A DNA stretch of 64,000 nt, from NCBI GenBank assembly GCA_038363925.1, contig JAQQWL010000002.1:3348001-3412000 (forward strand), in the 5' to 3' direction. The notes beneath the pieces are model-generated. The model was not told the origin of the DNA. It searched no databases and was given only the letters and a program-made list of their open reading frames with translations. Made by a program: the position numbers and the translations under genes. Below, in pieces: positions 35,060 through 46,678 of this stretch; the first letter of the stretch is position 1, and every line of letters begins with the position of its first letter. The stretch is from Apiospora phragmitis. Its lineage: Eukaryota > Ascomycota > Sordariomycetes > Amphisphaeriales > Apiosporaceae.

Positions 35060-36813
35060 GCCTCTGTTTCATCGCCTCTTCGTCAACCAGCGTATATTCT
35101 GTTTTGCCATCGGTGTTACAACTGGTGAAAGAAAGTAAGAAAATATGGTTTCATAATGGCTGGCTCTGGGTAGAGTTCAATCGTGCGTTCTATTCTGGGA
35201 TGCTGCAAGTCGCTAGTAGCCAGCATGCCTATCTCAAGGGGATCTCAGAAAAGCCATGGTGGAAGTATTGGTCCTTTCTCATTCTGATACCATTCGTTTG
35301 CTTTCTGAAATAAACCCTTCTTTGCCTCGATAGAGAATCTACATGTAGACAATCCCATTTTGACTCGCTGGCATGGCCTGTACCTCGTGAATTCCCGTTC
35401 TTATCAAGAGTATCACTTTATAAGTGATGAGAGACAGAACAGACACAGCAGCGGCCTACATAACAACCATTTACGAGAGACTTGAGCAGCCTCGCAGCTC
35501 AACCTCCACAGATAGCCATGGGCTTGCGAAGAAAAGTTCCCATCGCGTTGAAACATGTAAGCTCAAGAACAGATGTCTCTCATCAGTGGTCACCTAGCCT
35601 TCGACAGGAGAACGACGAGTGTTACGCCGCTGGCCTCCTGTTTGATCCTTCTTGAGTCGTGAACCTGTATCTACATTGGCTTCTCTCCTGAGTACATCAA
35701 CAGTATCTGCACTCCTACATGGGGAGAACCAGCTGTTATTATAGACTACATAGGTTGCCACTGAAGTGCGTGCAACCGTGCAACCAGTTAGTTACTTGCC
35801 CTTTTTGTCAAACTTTTATTTTATACTTCTCGGTTTCCCGAGGTCATCTCAGGCCAAGAGAGGATGAAAAAGAGAGAGAAAAAGGAGGGAGCACGCACAC
35901 ACATGCATATACATACTCTTTGATCGTTACAAGAGGACTTGAGAATCCTCTCATTCCCCTCCCCCTAACACAAATTCAGCGCGAGCCGAGTCTCCCCTAA
36001 AATTCAAGTGACTCTATATTCGCCGCCAGTCCTGGTTAGAGATCTGATTTGGACGGCGCCTCGCTTTCTCTCTAGTTGCACTAAGGATTTCTTCGGTTAA
36101 GCTATGAGAGAAACAAGCTCAATAGGAGAGAGGAGAGGATCACTTGCCGGCTAGCAATGGCCCCTCCTCCCCCCCACGAGCATCTTCAAGAAATTGATGC
36201 CCGTTTGCCTCAACTTCCAAAGAGACTGGGTTCACATTGATACGACATATAAAAAGGTAAGTACCGAGATATTGGAGAGCAGTGACACATCCGGGCAAGA
36301 GGATGACGTGAACAGGCCCTCATATTAGGTAGTACACAGGACCCGAGCTTGGATCTTACAATACACATCGTATAATGACTGCTCGTTGACCGAAAGGACA
36401 CTGGCTTGTTTTACGTGAGGTAGCTGTCAGAATTGAGCCACCTGGTATGTCTGGAACTGTGTTGCAAATCCCCTAGCGTGGCTGAAATAAACAGCTTTCG
36501 ACCACAGAGAAAGTAGTCCATTACCGTGTACACACACATTTATCAAGGCTGTATCGAAGCCGGATGCCGCTTTGTTTTGAAATTCCTCAATTCATATGCC
36601 AGAGCAAAACCCCTTACTTGCCAACTTCGCCAAACGACCCGAAATCACTGCCAAAAACAAATACAACCATTGTATATATGACAGGTTGCCTTTTTGCGAT
36701 TCTGCTCTAGTACGCCGAAGTGAGCTACCAGGTGGTGATTGAGTACCAGACATGGTCTTCATATCTCCCTGGCATGATTGGGGACACATAGTCAATATGG
36801 CTTGTGGCAGCCT
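35060..36813. other. Convergent 3' region, sugar transporter / SBA1
   Basis: 1.75 kb between convergent stop codons. Contains a purine-rich GA tract with a CA/TA tail (35860-35915). Short ORFs show nothing recognisable. Confidence 0.4.
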
Positions 36814-37792
36814 TTAAGCGGCGGCAGGCGTCTTGCCCTTATCGGCAGAGGCGTCCTCCTCTCCCTCCAGAGCGGGCATATCGTCGTCATCTTCCTCCTC
36901 GTCCTCGTCCTCTTCCTCCTCACCCATAGGAGCGGCACCACCACCGAGCTTGGAGAAGTCGATGCCTCCAAAGTCGCCACCACCGGCACCTGTTCACACA
37001 ATGTATGTCAGTATGCGATTTCATAAAACGGTGTGCAGTTCCACAGAATGTCAGGCTCGAGTGCGCAGGAACCCAGGATTTTACGTACCACCCATACCGG
37101 GCATGCCTCCTAAAGAAAGAATATTAGCGAACAGTTCCAAGAAGTGCGAAGTTCAGGCGCGGTCATGCCGAGTGGGATTTTACTTACCCATACCACCGAA
37201 GTTGGAGAAGTCCTCCTCGGGAGCCTCGTTCTGCTCGTCCTCATCGACCCACTTGTCGAAGTCGGTCTTGAGGAATTGCAGCTTCTTGGACTCCTTGAGC
37301 AGGCGCGGCCAGTACTCCTCCTTGAGCTCCTTCTTGCGCAGCTTGATCTCGATGTTGCGCGAGGTGTGGTTAATCTTGCTGTTCTCGACATGTCGATCTC
37401 GCCGAAGAAGGCGAGCTCGAGGTGATAGGTGGCCTTCTTGGTGTTGGAGAGACCCTGGAAGTTCAAGCTGTCGGACTTGAGGTCCAGCTTGAGGTTGTCC
37501 TTCTTCACATCGGGGACAACAATGGTGAGGTAGATGAAGTTCTTCTCGGGATCCGTGTTGGATGAGCGCTGGGCCCAGAGGACTGTTTGTAGCCAAAATT
37601 GAGTCAGCCAAGCAAATAACAGACGAGCATGGTACGGCAATGTGGCAGCTGAGAGAGCTACGAGTCAAGCTATGCAAGGCATGGGTAGCTGCGCTGAAAG
37701 CCGACGGAGCAGCAGCAGAATCGCGGAGAGGGTGGGGGAATCGAAGGGCCATGGAACAACGTACCTTGGGGGGTCAACATATCTTGAGACAT
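36814..37792 (-). CDS. SBA1: Hsp90 co-chaperone p23 (Sba1)
   Basis: CS-domain co-chaperone that binds the ATP-bound closed Hsp90 dimer. Four exons (minus): 37792-37765, 37582-37188, 37109-37089 (21-nt microexon), 36989-36814; about 206 residues. MSQDMLTPQ|VLWAQRSS opens the CS domain; DPEKNFIYLTIVVPDV and LNFQGLSNTKKATYHLELAFFGEID follow. KLRKKELKEEYWPRL is the p23 signature, with W and the WVDED motif. A Gly/Met-rich segment (FGGMGGMPGMGGAGGGDFGG) and an acidic tail end the protein. One base is missing near 37388-37395, between GEID and VENSKINHTSRNIE. Phase agreement across all four exons supports the microexon. It is divergent from VPS24. Confidence 0.93.
37089..37109 (-). other. 21-nt microexon of SBA1
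   Basis: Exon of 21 nt encoding GGMPGMG, with acceptor CTTTAG and donor GTACGT. It adds seven residues to the glycine/methionine-rich linker. Skipping it keeps the frame, so a shorter isoform is possible. Confidence 0.75.
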
Positions 37793-39121
37793 TGTGACTA
37801 TGTGTGTAGGAGGAGATAGATCTGGGGTATCGTGAAGTGGAAGTGAGAAAAGGCGGAGGAAGTCAGATTGGCGCGGAAGAAAGATGCGACTTCAGGATGG
37901 GTAGGTTGGGGAATGAAGCTTGACGCAGAAGGTCAAGGTCGGAAACAAGGCCGTTGTAGAACAAGCGCGGGGCGAATCAGGGCGCAAATTGAGAAGCTCG
38001 TCACTGTCACTGGACTGGAGACGGGGAACGGGGAAGAAGGGCCTAGGCTAAAAATACCCAATCTAATCAACAAAGATGGAAAAAGGTGGAAGTTGGTTTT
38101 CGAAGCAGTCGGTCTCTTGTTTAACCAACACGGCAAAAAAGAGGGAGAAGGTGTTGGGAGGGCGGTTTGTGCAGGTCTGCAGAAGGCGATCGAATCACTC
38201 TGGCTCAGTCAATCAAATCAATATTGCGGTCAGTCTCTGCGGCGCTGTGTTTGGTGTGTGTGTGTGTCCTGCCCAGAGTTTGTGAGGCTCTCTCTTTTTG
38301 CAGTTAGCTTGCACTGCGGTTTGCAGGCCGATGAGGGGTCCAATTGTCTTTTCCCCCAAAAGCCGATCCGTCGTCACATAGAACTTCTCAGAAGGCCCAA
38401 GAAGCCGCGGCGTGACAGGGCTGAGCGGGACCTCCAGGCGCCCAGGCAGCCAGGGTATCTCCAACAGTGAACCATGTACATGGGTACTTGGCAGCGAGAA
38501 ACAGATTGACTGGAGCACTGCCCATTCACAAGCCAGCCGTTTCGCCAACAGTTACCAGACAACACCTAACCTAGAACCAGATAGACGTACTCTTCCGCCT
38601 ATATTTCACTTGTGCAGCCTGTCTGTTTCTTGGGTTGTCTCGTTAGATACACACACGCGAAACAAAACCCCCATGGCGGGGTACTATGTAAGTAGGTACC
38701 TATCCATCATTCGCTCATCGACGAGCGACGTGCCTGGACCTCTTAAGGTTATCTTTGGCTGGCCGACCACCGACCGCACCGCACTGGGCCAATGGTCGGA
38801 TATGAATGGGCCAGCCTTGGCACTTAACCAAGTCCAGATAGGCAGCTAAAAGGTTACCTAACATTTGATCCTGTTGTACTCAACCAACCAAACGTCACAC
38901 GTCAGATGTCGCAGTCCCGAATACGCAATTGCCATCCCGCATACTGCGCATGATACCACAGCCCGCGCCTGCCTACATCGATAACCGTATCGCGACTGTC
39001 GCTGCCAGGCACCGCATTTGAGAGCGAGACAAGAGACAGAGAGCCTCGGCCTCAGCACCACCCTTCGTAACTCTCCTATTCTCCGACTGCGCTGCGCAAT
39101 TACCGCAGCCGACTCTCCATC
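37793..39121. other. Divergent intergenic region SBA1 / VPS24
   Basis: 1.3 kb between divergent starts. A 200-codon ORF at 37868-38470 (+) lies here but has no recognisable domain and overlaps presumed promoter DNA. Contains a short GT repeat. I looked for canonical alternating GAA/TTC heat-shock elements near SBA1 and saw none convincing. Confidence 0.4.
38254..38267 (+). repeat. Short (GT)n microsatellite
   Basis: Seven GT units in the SBA1/VPS24 intergenic region. Confidence 0.8.
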
Positions 39122-39904
39122 ATGGAGAGTCTCAAGGCTTTGTTCGTGAAGCCGGACCCCAATGCCCAAGTACGCCATCTCCCTCTCCTTTCCCGTGGGG
39201 GCCAGCTGTACACGTGAAGCAGTAGACGAACTCCAAAGCGAATCACCATCTAACGTCGGTCTGAATAGATGCGCAAATGCAACGCCCTCATTCGCTCCAA
39301 CATCCGCAGACTCGACCGCGACATCAATTCAGTGAAAGCCGCCGAGATCAAAACCAAAAACTACATAGTGGCTGCCGACCGACGCGGCCAACGGAATCCG
39401 AGCCAGCAGAAGCAGGCCGCCAAGGAGGCCCGCGATTTCGCCCGCGAGCTGATACGGGTGCGCAAGACGTCGGCGCGCCTCACCACGTCCAAGGCCCAAC
39501 TCAACAGCGTCCAGATGCAGGTCAACGAGGCCTTTGCCGTGCGCAAGATCGAGGGTTCCATCAAGGCCAGCGTCGGCATCATGAAGGACGTCAACCGCCT
39601 CATCCGCCTGCCCGAGCTGGCCGGCACCATGCAGGAGTTGAGCGTCGAGCTCATCAAGGCCGGCGTCATCGAGGATATGGTGAGCGACACCCTCCCCGAG
39701 GACGGCCTGTTTGAGGACGAAGAGGACGAGGCCGAGGGCGAGGTCGACAAGGTGCTCGGTGAGATTCTCGAGGGGAAGATGGAGAAGACGGGCACTCTGC
39801 CCAGCGCCCCAATTGCGCAGGAGCCGGTGGCGGCCGAGGAGGAAGAGGAGGATCAGGAGGCTATGATGCAGATGAGGAACAGACTCGAGGCTTTAAGGAG
39901 TTAA
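39122..39904 (+). CDS. VPS24: ESCRT-III subunit Vps24 (CHMP3)
   Basis: Snf7-family ESCRT-III component that caps Vps20/Snf7 filaments on endosomes during multivesicular body sorting. Exons 39122-39169 and 39269-39904; 227 residues, the usual Vps24 length. Basic N-terminal helices (MESLKALFVKPDPNAQ; RKCNALIRSNIRRLDRDI) are followed by the helical core. The acidic C-terminal half holds VDKVLGEILEGK. The end MMQMRNRLEALRS matches a MIM1 motif for binding Vps4 MIT domains. Splice sites are canonical (GTACGC/AATAG). No frame break. GC-rich third positions from about 39400 on. Confidence 0.93.
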
Positions 39905-40757
39905 CCGCCCTGTCTGCACTGGATACTTTGCTTGGGTTGGCGTTGGGCGTTGTCTATCGGGTCTAACATCCTCGTATATTGGCCTATGTAAACGGAGTTT
40001 TGTGGCTCGGTGTTGGTCAAGTACGGTATTCCTATCGAATTGATGTTCTCATACACAAGAATATGAGGCAAGAAGCGTGAATGAGCACGACCTTATTAAC
40101 AGCCAAGCTCGTACCACCCAGGCGAGCCCGGGAGCCTTGAGGGGGTCAAGACCTGTTAGAGTGACAAACGTTGCTCTATACATTATTGGGATAAGTCCGC
40201 TGAGCTCATTCAAAAAGAATGTCCACTTCAGCAGCAATCTACTAGCCTGTTAGCTTCGCGTGGCTTGCGAGGAGTAGATGGCAACCAGGAATGAAGAACA
40301 TGATATATATTCCGGTTAAGAGGCACTTTCAACGGGCATTCAGCACTGTGCTTCAAACTGCTGAAAAGTTGGCAGCAGTGCTTCCAGAACGTCTACAGAG
40401 TCTGGCTAGTTGAAAGGTATTGCCATTGGCGAGTTCTATACCCTCTATAAGCAAATCCTATGCAACTTTTGACTTAATGGGAACGGCAAGGCGCCAATTC
40501 CTTTGGATTGTGAACGAAGCTCGAGAAACCATGTTCTCGAAGACGGTGTACATTAACTGCCTATGTACCAGCAAGTGGCAGGGGAAAAAAACAAATCTAC
40601 CTATCTCGTGAAGCTGAACGAGTCGTTACTAACTACCGAAGGAAATCTAAAACAACAAGAAAATATTACCCCTCATCATCAATAATCATTTCTCCCTGTA
40701 CGTGTTTTCCACATGCATTGCCTACCCCCTTTGATTTTGCTAACCGCAGTCGTCCAC
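39905..40757. other. Convergent 3' region, VPS24 / GPI protein
   Basis: 853 bp between convergent stops, AT-rich towards 40600-40700. No gene or RNA recognised. Confidence 0.4.
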
Positions 40758-41359
40758 CTACAACGCAACGACGGCCCCAGCAACGCCCATGGCAGCAGCA
40801 ACCATCAAGTTCACAGCCCCCGTCTCCTGGGCCCCGCCGCATTGGCCGAGCCGCCAGTCCCCGTCGCGACGACCTCCTTGCGGCCGCAGCCGGAGGCCGA
40901 GAAGGTCGAGTAGGCGGCGAGGACCGAGTCGAGGCTGCTGGTGGCGACGGCAGGCAGCTCCGTGCCGGGGCACTTGGTCGCGAGCGAGAGGATCTCGCTC
41001 CGGCGCGCGCTGAAGAAGTCGTAGTAGACCAGGTTGTAGGCGGTCCAGGCCGACGTCGCCGTCGACGCCACCGACGCGCCGCAGATGTCGGTTACCGTGG
41101 TCGCGGGCATCACGACCGACGCCACGATCGAGCTCAGCAGCGCCGGCGGCGTCGGCATCACGCTGAGCAGCGACTGCTGCAGCGAGCTGCAGTCGCTCGG
41201 CTCCGCGCTGCCGCTGATGATGGTGGTGTCGTCGGTGGCGGTCGCCTGGCGGGCGACTACGGCGGCGGGGGTGGGCGCGTCGCGTTTGCAGTCTTGGGCC
41301 ATGGTGGCGGTGGTATGGAGGAGGGAAGTGACAAAAAGGGCGGTCTGGGAGAAATGCAT
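40758..41359 (-). CDS. Predicted secreted, GPI-anchored cysteine-containing protein
   Basis: I do not recognise the family. The single exon starts with a signal peptide (MHFSQTALFVTSLL; cleavage probably after TMA or near residue 20). The mature part holds six cysteines (DCK, DCSSL, ICG, KCPG, and GCG among them) and a Ser/Ala-rich tail. One base appears to be missing near 40828-40842 (+ strand). Allowing for it, the reading ends with TGAVNLMVAAAMGVAGAVVAL, a small-residue omega site region plus hydrophobic tail, the form of a GPI-attachment signal. Without the correction the ORF ends in PRRRGL, 20 residues earlier. About 200 residues in all. Cell-wall or surface role is inference. GC content is very high. 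Confidence 0.6.
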
Positions 41360-42544
41360 TTTGGTGGAGTTGGTACGGTGATGTAATGCAATGGTTCAAG
41401 GGATATTTATTTTGGGAACTTAGAGTGCTGTCGAGACTTGTGATTTGAAAGAGATGCCGTGTGATATATCCGGTTCTTACTGCTTGGTTCTTAGGTCTGG
41501 CGGGCTCATCTCCCTTTTTATCTTCATCTTGCATTCTCATCGGCCGCGCTTTGGGCAGTGGCACGATGACGAAGCCAGGAGCTCGCCACGGTGAAAGTAT
41601 GGTCGTGATAAGAATAGGCCAAGCGCGAGGGAACTGTCATAACTTTTATAGTTCAAGGCTACTACAGTGGACCCGAGTATAGAATGGTCGTGGTTTGAGC
41701 CCCTATTTACGTGTACCTTACTTATTAAACTGTATCTGCGGCCGCACCAGCTACAAATTATCCAACATTTATTTGATATTATATCATAGAAACATTTAAA
41801 TGGCATCACGACGTACGGGTTTGTAGGAGGGAACTCGGGCAAGTACTGCTTAGTCACTGCGTGAATAAGGTTCTTCCTTCACAATGACAGGATTTGCCGA
41901 GCCACGCACTGGCGAACAGGAGCGTCGTGGCAGCCACGCGCCATCGAGCATATCATATCGCCAGAACTGGGCGAAATTATAAATCAACATACAGCTGATA
42001 AACCATATTACCGCATTAGCACGAATCCCACGGATCAGATGTCTCCAGAAGATGTCGCACCCTTGCCCGTTGCGTGTACGCCACCCGCCATATGCTTGTT
42101 ATTTGCCATTAATCGTCCGTAGGAGTAGAGCGTGAGTGGTTCCTACTTATGTCCCTGTGTGCCACCGTAGGAGAGAATTTATCGTACATGCTTTACCGAG
42201 CTGCCCTGACCCAATGCGCCTGGGCATAGCTGTGATGCAGCCGGCACTCACCACAGCAAGCAAAAACAAAATAGGTGGTTGATGGAATGTTCAAGGCGTT
42301 GTATCCCAGCAGAAGCTGATGATGGATCAAAATGCAGCCTCACATAAAAACCCCTCTTTGTTATCATCCCCGGCTGTTCAACAGACTCTTCAGCATCAAC
42401 CCGACTCTAAGCCGTGATCGGCGTCAAGATGGTTATGCCCGTTGGATGCGGTCTTGTTATCGTCGGGATGCCCCTTTTCAGGGTCGGGAATTCCTTCATA
42501 GATATGTTTTGTTTTCATTGTCATCATTACCATGCCCGAGCTAC
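41360..42544. other. Intergenic, GPI protein - Clr5 protein
   Basis: 1.2 kb upstream of the GPI protein and downstream of the Clr5-domain gene. Locally AT-rich at 41690-41860. No gene recognised. Confidence 0.4.
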
Positions 42545-44095
42545 TTACTTCAAAGCAGGTTTCCCTAGATTCGATGTTGCTGCTTTCGCTTTCTCGCTCT
42601 CCAGGACCTCGTCGAGTACCCGAGAATAACTTCGGCTGACGTCTTTGGCTGCGTTCGAGATGTTCAAGCGCCGCAGTTGTGCCTCCAAGTCAGCCAGCAT
42701 CCAAGCCTGCCTGCCTCGCATGTCCAAATCCTGCATCGGGATCCTGGTTAGCTTGTCGGCCGCCGCCATCATCCCGGCGCGGTTGGTTCCATCCGTCGAC
42801 GTCTTGAAGGCGAGATAGAGGTACCACTGCTCCAGGTGGGCGAACCGCTGCAGAGCAGCAGGTACCTGATCAGAGGCCCCAGCTGCTTGCGCTCGTTTCT
42901 TCACGAAGTAGGCCATGGTCTGCTGCAAGCCGGCATATATTGACGTCCAACTCAGTCCTGGCCGCTTGTCGATATCTCTGAGTACCGCGTGGCACTTTGC
43001 TATGGCCGTCTGTCGATCAATCAAACCTTCGTCCGCAAGTGAGGTCAGGAGCCTGGACCGGAGCTGTTAGGTTCTCCATCGCAAAATGAGTACAGTCTGG
43101 CCGCTGGCTAGCCATACTGTCGAGGTACGACATGATGAAGTGCTGGGCGTACTCCTGTACCTGGTTTGGCTTCATGCGCCGGATCTTCTCCATTACACGG
43201 CTCAGGGGATGAAAGTTGCCATTTATAATCTTACATAGTTCGTGGATGTACCCAACTAAGGATTTGGCCAGGTCCGGATGATCGACGAATAAGCGACATA
43301 TAACGAGATATGTATATACAAATAGACGAGGGTCTTCGTCTTTCAAAAACTGTTTGTATTGGTCAAGACATTGACCGAATTTCTGGAACGCTTGGGCAGT
43401 TTGGCCTCCCTGCAGCTCTGTGCGAATCTGGCTTAAAGCGTTGTTCCAGAAAATGAGTTGGTATGTGTACTCGTAATTCTTGACCGTGCCGCTGGTGTCC
43501 CATAGCCCTCCCTGGAACGAAGCTGTGACCCAGTCTCTCAAGACCCACATGCACTCCTCCGGAAGACGAATGGCATCCGGCGTGGACATTATGCTTGGCT
43601 CGGGCGGTGGCGTTAATCGGGACACGGAACTGGCCATCTTGGCCACGCGGCCTGTACCGGAGGACGCCTTCAAGCCTGGACGTTTTGTCCGGCGTAGATA
43701 TGTCTTGACCCTGCGAGGGTCGACTTTCCGGCCCTCGATCAAGACCTGTGGCGTAGATTCGGGCGCCGGCTCGTCGGTCTGGTCCTGCTGAAGCAGCTGC
43801 GAGACTTGTTCATATCGCAAGTTCTTCTGCAGACCCCATCTCTTGAACCTGGCCTTATACATCTTTTTTCTTCCCTTTGAGGTCAGCCTGGACCAACTTC
43901 AAGACCAAAAAAATCAGCCAGAAGACGTACGTTGCGAGGGAAGCCATGCTTGTTAAGCATGCTATTTATCACCTTCTCCAGTGTCATGTCTTCGACCTCG
44001 TACAAATGCGTGATGGTTCCTCGATAAACATCCCAGTCATCGCTGGACGCCCACCTGGGCGCCGCGATACTAGTAGACTGTTCTGGCGCGGACAT
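42545..44095 (-). CDS. Clr5-domain protein
   Basis: Fungal protein with an N-terminal Clr5 domain, a ~55-residue helical module named for the fission-yeast silencing factor Clr5. Exons (minus): 44095-43931 and 43874-42545; about 497 residues. The domain spans the intron: DDWDVYRGTITHLYEVEDMTLEKVINSMLNKHGF, then MYKARFKRWGLQKNLR. The remainder is mostly helical with no motif I can name (WVLRDWVTASFQGGLWDT; PDLAKSLVGYIHELCK), as in most such proteins. The frame changes between about 43030 and 43070, from NLTAPVQ to LLTSLADEGLIDRQTAIAKC, consistent with one extra base. The donor is GTACGT; the acceptor CAAAG is weak but restores frame and the Clr5 W-x-L-x-K-N end. Function unknown; DNA-related roles are inferred only from the name-giving protein. 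Confidence 0.78.
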
Positions 44096-46678
44096 GGTGG
44101 ATCAACGTGTCAAACCGCACCTTCCCCATTCCCTCCTGGGGTGGAGGAAGCCCGGTTGGGTATATATTATGTGATTGGCCGCATTCGCCCTGGGAGGCAG
44201 CGTGCTCTGGAGGATAGCCTGCGGCTGGACGGGCGATGACGTTACAGTGGCCGACAAGCCAATCCATCTGACCCTGTAAGCTGAATGGGCTGAGAATCGA
44301 CATAGTAGCTCCACAAGCTTATATCGTTGCTGACTGCATAGAGAAGCCGCGGGATGGGGCGAGAGGGACGGGAACAGTTTTGCAGGAATCAAGGGCAATC
44401 ATTCGAGAATCTCCCCGTGACTCTGCAAAGATGGAATGGAACAAGACAAGACCCGGGCTTAAGACACACGCTCAAGAAGTCGAGCCTTACTTCGGGGAGT
44501 GTTGAGTCTGAACTGGGTGAGACGGGCAACGTGGCTTGGACCCTTCTGCGTGCCCCGCGCCCAACCCCTGCAGGCTCTGGACTATATGATTGGTATCACC
44601 AAGACGCCATCCTTTCCTTTCCTATCCCGCCTGCCCGCGCCTCGTTCTGGAGGGCAATCGCTGCAGCTGGCCGAGATCTCTCACGCGGGTGTCTTAATCC
44701 ATACGACCGTTACACAACCTTGGCTAAGTAGGGGAGGCAGTCTTCTGGCCAGTCTCCTAGCGCGAAGTCCACTAGCAGAAGAAAAATGCCTTGAGCAATA
44801 GCCAATTGGTACTCAGGAAGTAGGACGTAGGCTCTTTCTCATTATTCGGAGTGTGCCTATTACTGTATATCCAACATCACGGGTTTGTGGCGTCCCACCA
44901 AACCTGCTTTCTGTGCAGACGTGCGAGTTGCCTGGCTTGCATGCGACGGTAAACAAACAATGCACCACATGCAGGCAGGTGGCCAATGGCTATAGACTTT
45001 ACTTCTATCCGTACTTAAGGCCACTTGCTGCTTGTTGGCACTGCCATCCAATCACTTGACGAAGGCATATAAAGAAGCAACCATGGAAGTACGCCCCATC
45101 AAGGACGGGACACTGCGGCATCGTCTTGACTTATCTCATAACCTCGCGTAGAATCTGGGAAGAATTGGCTGCACATAGCCAATACCATTCAATTGCTTGC
45201 ATATCAATCGCCTCTCTCGTCTATGGCGCTAATAAGCAGAGGCCATGCTTGGATCATCTCGGACTTCTATGCTCTTATGACTTCATAGTCCGTAATGGCG
45301 TTTAGTTCGCCTCTAGCCGCGCCCCGCGCCCCTGCATTTGCATTGACAGACCAACAGCCCTAGCTACTTCGACGAAGCCGCAAGTAGTCAAGGGCAATCA
45401 ATTTCGTGTACTAGGCAGCGGTTTGGATTCTGCCATTGATATTCTGCACAGAATTCCGAGAGATAAACAAGATAGTCCTTGGGAAGGTGAGGTCATGTTG
45501 ATATTAGTGAGCGCCGCCAAGCTCGGCAATGTGCGGCACCGAGTGTTCGGGTCGCATTGGCAGGAGCACTGCCCTCCGCCAACCCAGCCATTAACTCCTG
45601 TCTCCTTTTAACTCCCAAAACAGCACCCAGTGCTTCTGTCCCCGTGAACGTGCATCCGCGTTTGCACGATCTTTGCCGTTACGGTGAAGAGATGCGATCC
45701 CTTTCAGGAGTCGCAGACACGAGAGACACGAAAGCGAGGGCCGCATTGCCGCGAGCGACTATCCATACTACCCACTTTGTGCTTCTTTTTTTAACTCAAT
45801 CTTTCCTCTTTTCTCGTATTGTAGGTAATATTTTATATCAGCCTGCCCCTTCGGCCCCGTCGAAAGCTAGGACACGCCGGTAGTTCGCTAGCAGTTCACT
45901 GGCAGTTCGCAGATGGTTCGACTCCACTAACGCTCCCTACTGTGCCCACGGCTCTCCCCGGCAGAGATTTCTGGTGACAATTGCGCTGTCGGATCTCTTG
46001 GTAATTTCGTTCCTAGCCCTACCTGCCAATTTGCTTCTGCATCAAGGACCATGTACGACCAGGGCAAGAGGGGATCCGACTCCCTGTCGGTCTGCGCTAC
46101 TTCCCCATAGCATCGGAATCCAATTCCGTCTATCTTATGGCTATCAGTCAACCCGGACCAAGATCAGGACTCGTCTTTGCCAACGCTGACCACTGCAGCT
46201 CCCATCAACAGCTGATGAACGAGCGACCTTGGTGGTTGGCTCTTCGCTTACCACGGTTGTCATGCCATGGCTTTATTCAATAGCTGATGGGTGTTATTGG
46301 GCTGGTTCTGTATCCATCGCACGCAAAACCCACGTTCTGCCCTGGCTCACCTATACGAGCCTACTAGTAAATAGGGCGAACACATGGGCATGTGCCGGTC
46401 TTAGCTGAATGGATCCAGCCGTCATATATCCATACCTGGTTCGGCATGACAACCCTGCAGGCATGATTCTGTAAGTACGAGCTGAGTGCGAGTTGGTAGT
46501 ATTCGGAGAATTGTTAGGCACAAATCCGGCAGAGTGTACAGACCCCGAGTTTTGTCGTCGTACCAAGGACTAGGAGCGGGGAGCAGCTGGCGTTGAAGAT
46601 ATGTAGCAAGGCCATCCTCCTGATCAGGACGCCTTTTACTTTGCCACACGCTCTTCAACATCACACTCGTTGCCCACC
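44096..46678. other. 2.6 kb gene-poor divergent region
   Basis: Between the Clr5 gene (-) and the GMC oxidoreductase (+). ORFs up to 125 codons (44354-44731) look like chance. A TATAAA-like string lies near 45068-45073 with no convincing gene after it. A short imperfect repeat of GCAGTTCGC units occurs at about 45880-45920. No tRNA. Confidence 0.4.

Noticed and set aside
38375..38405. Heat-shock element for SBA1 (AACTTCTCAGAAGG)
   Set aside because: TTC and GAA are spaced by three, not two, bases and there is no third unit, so it does not fit the heat-shock consensus.
37868..38470. 200-codon ORF in the SBA1/VPS24 divergent region
   Set aside because: No recognisable domain; lies in presumed promoter DNA and includes the GT microsatellite coding for CVWCVCVSC.
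45880..45935. Possible tRNA (GGTTCGACTCC resembles a T arm)
   Set aside because: No matching acceptor, D or anticodon arms upstream; instead there are short GCAGTTCGC repeats.
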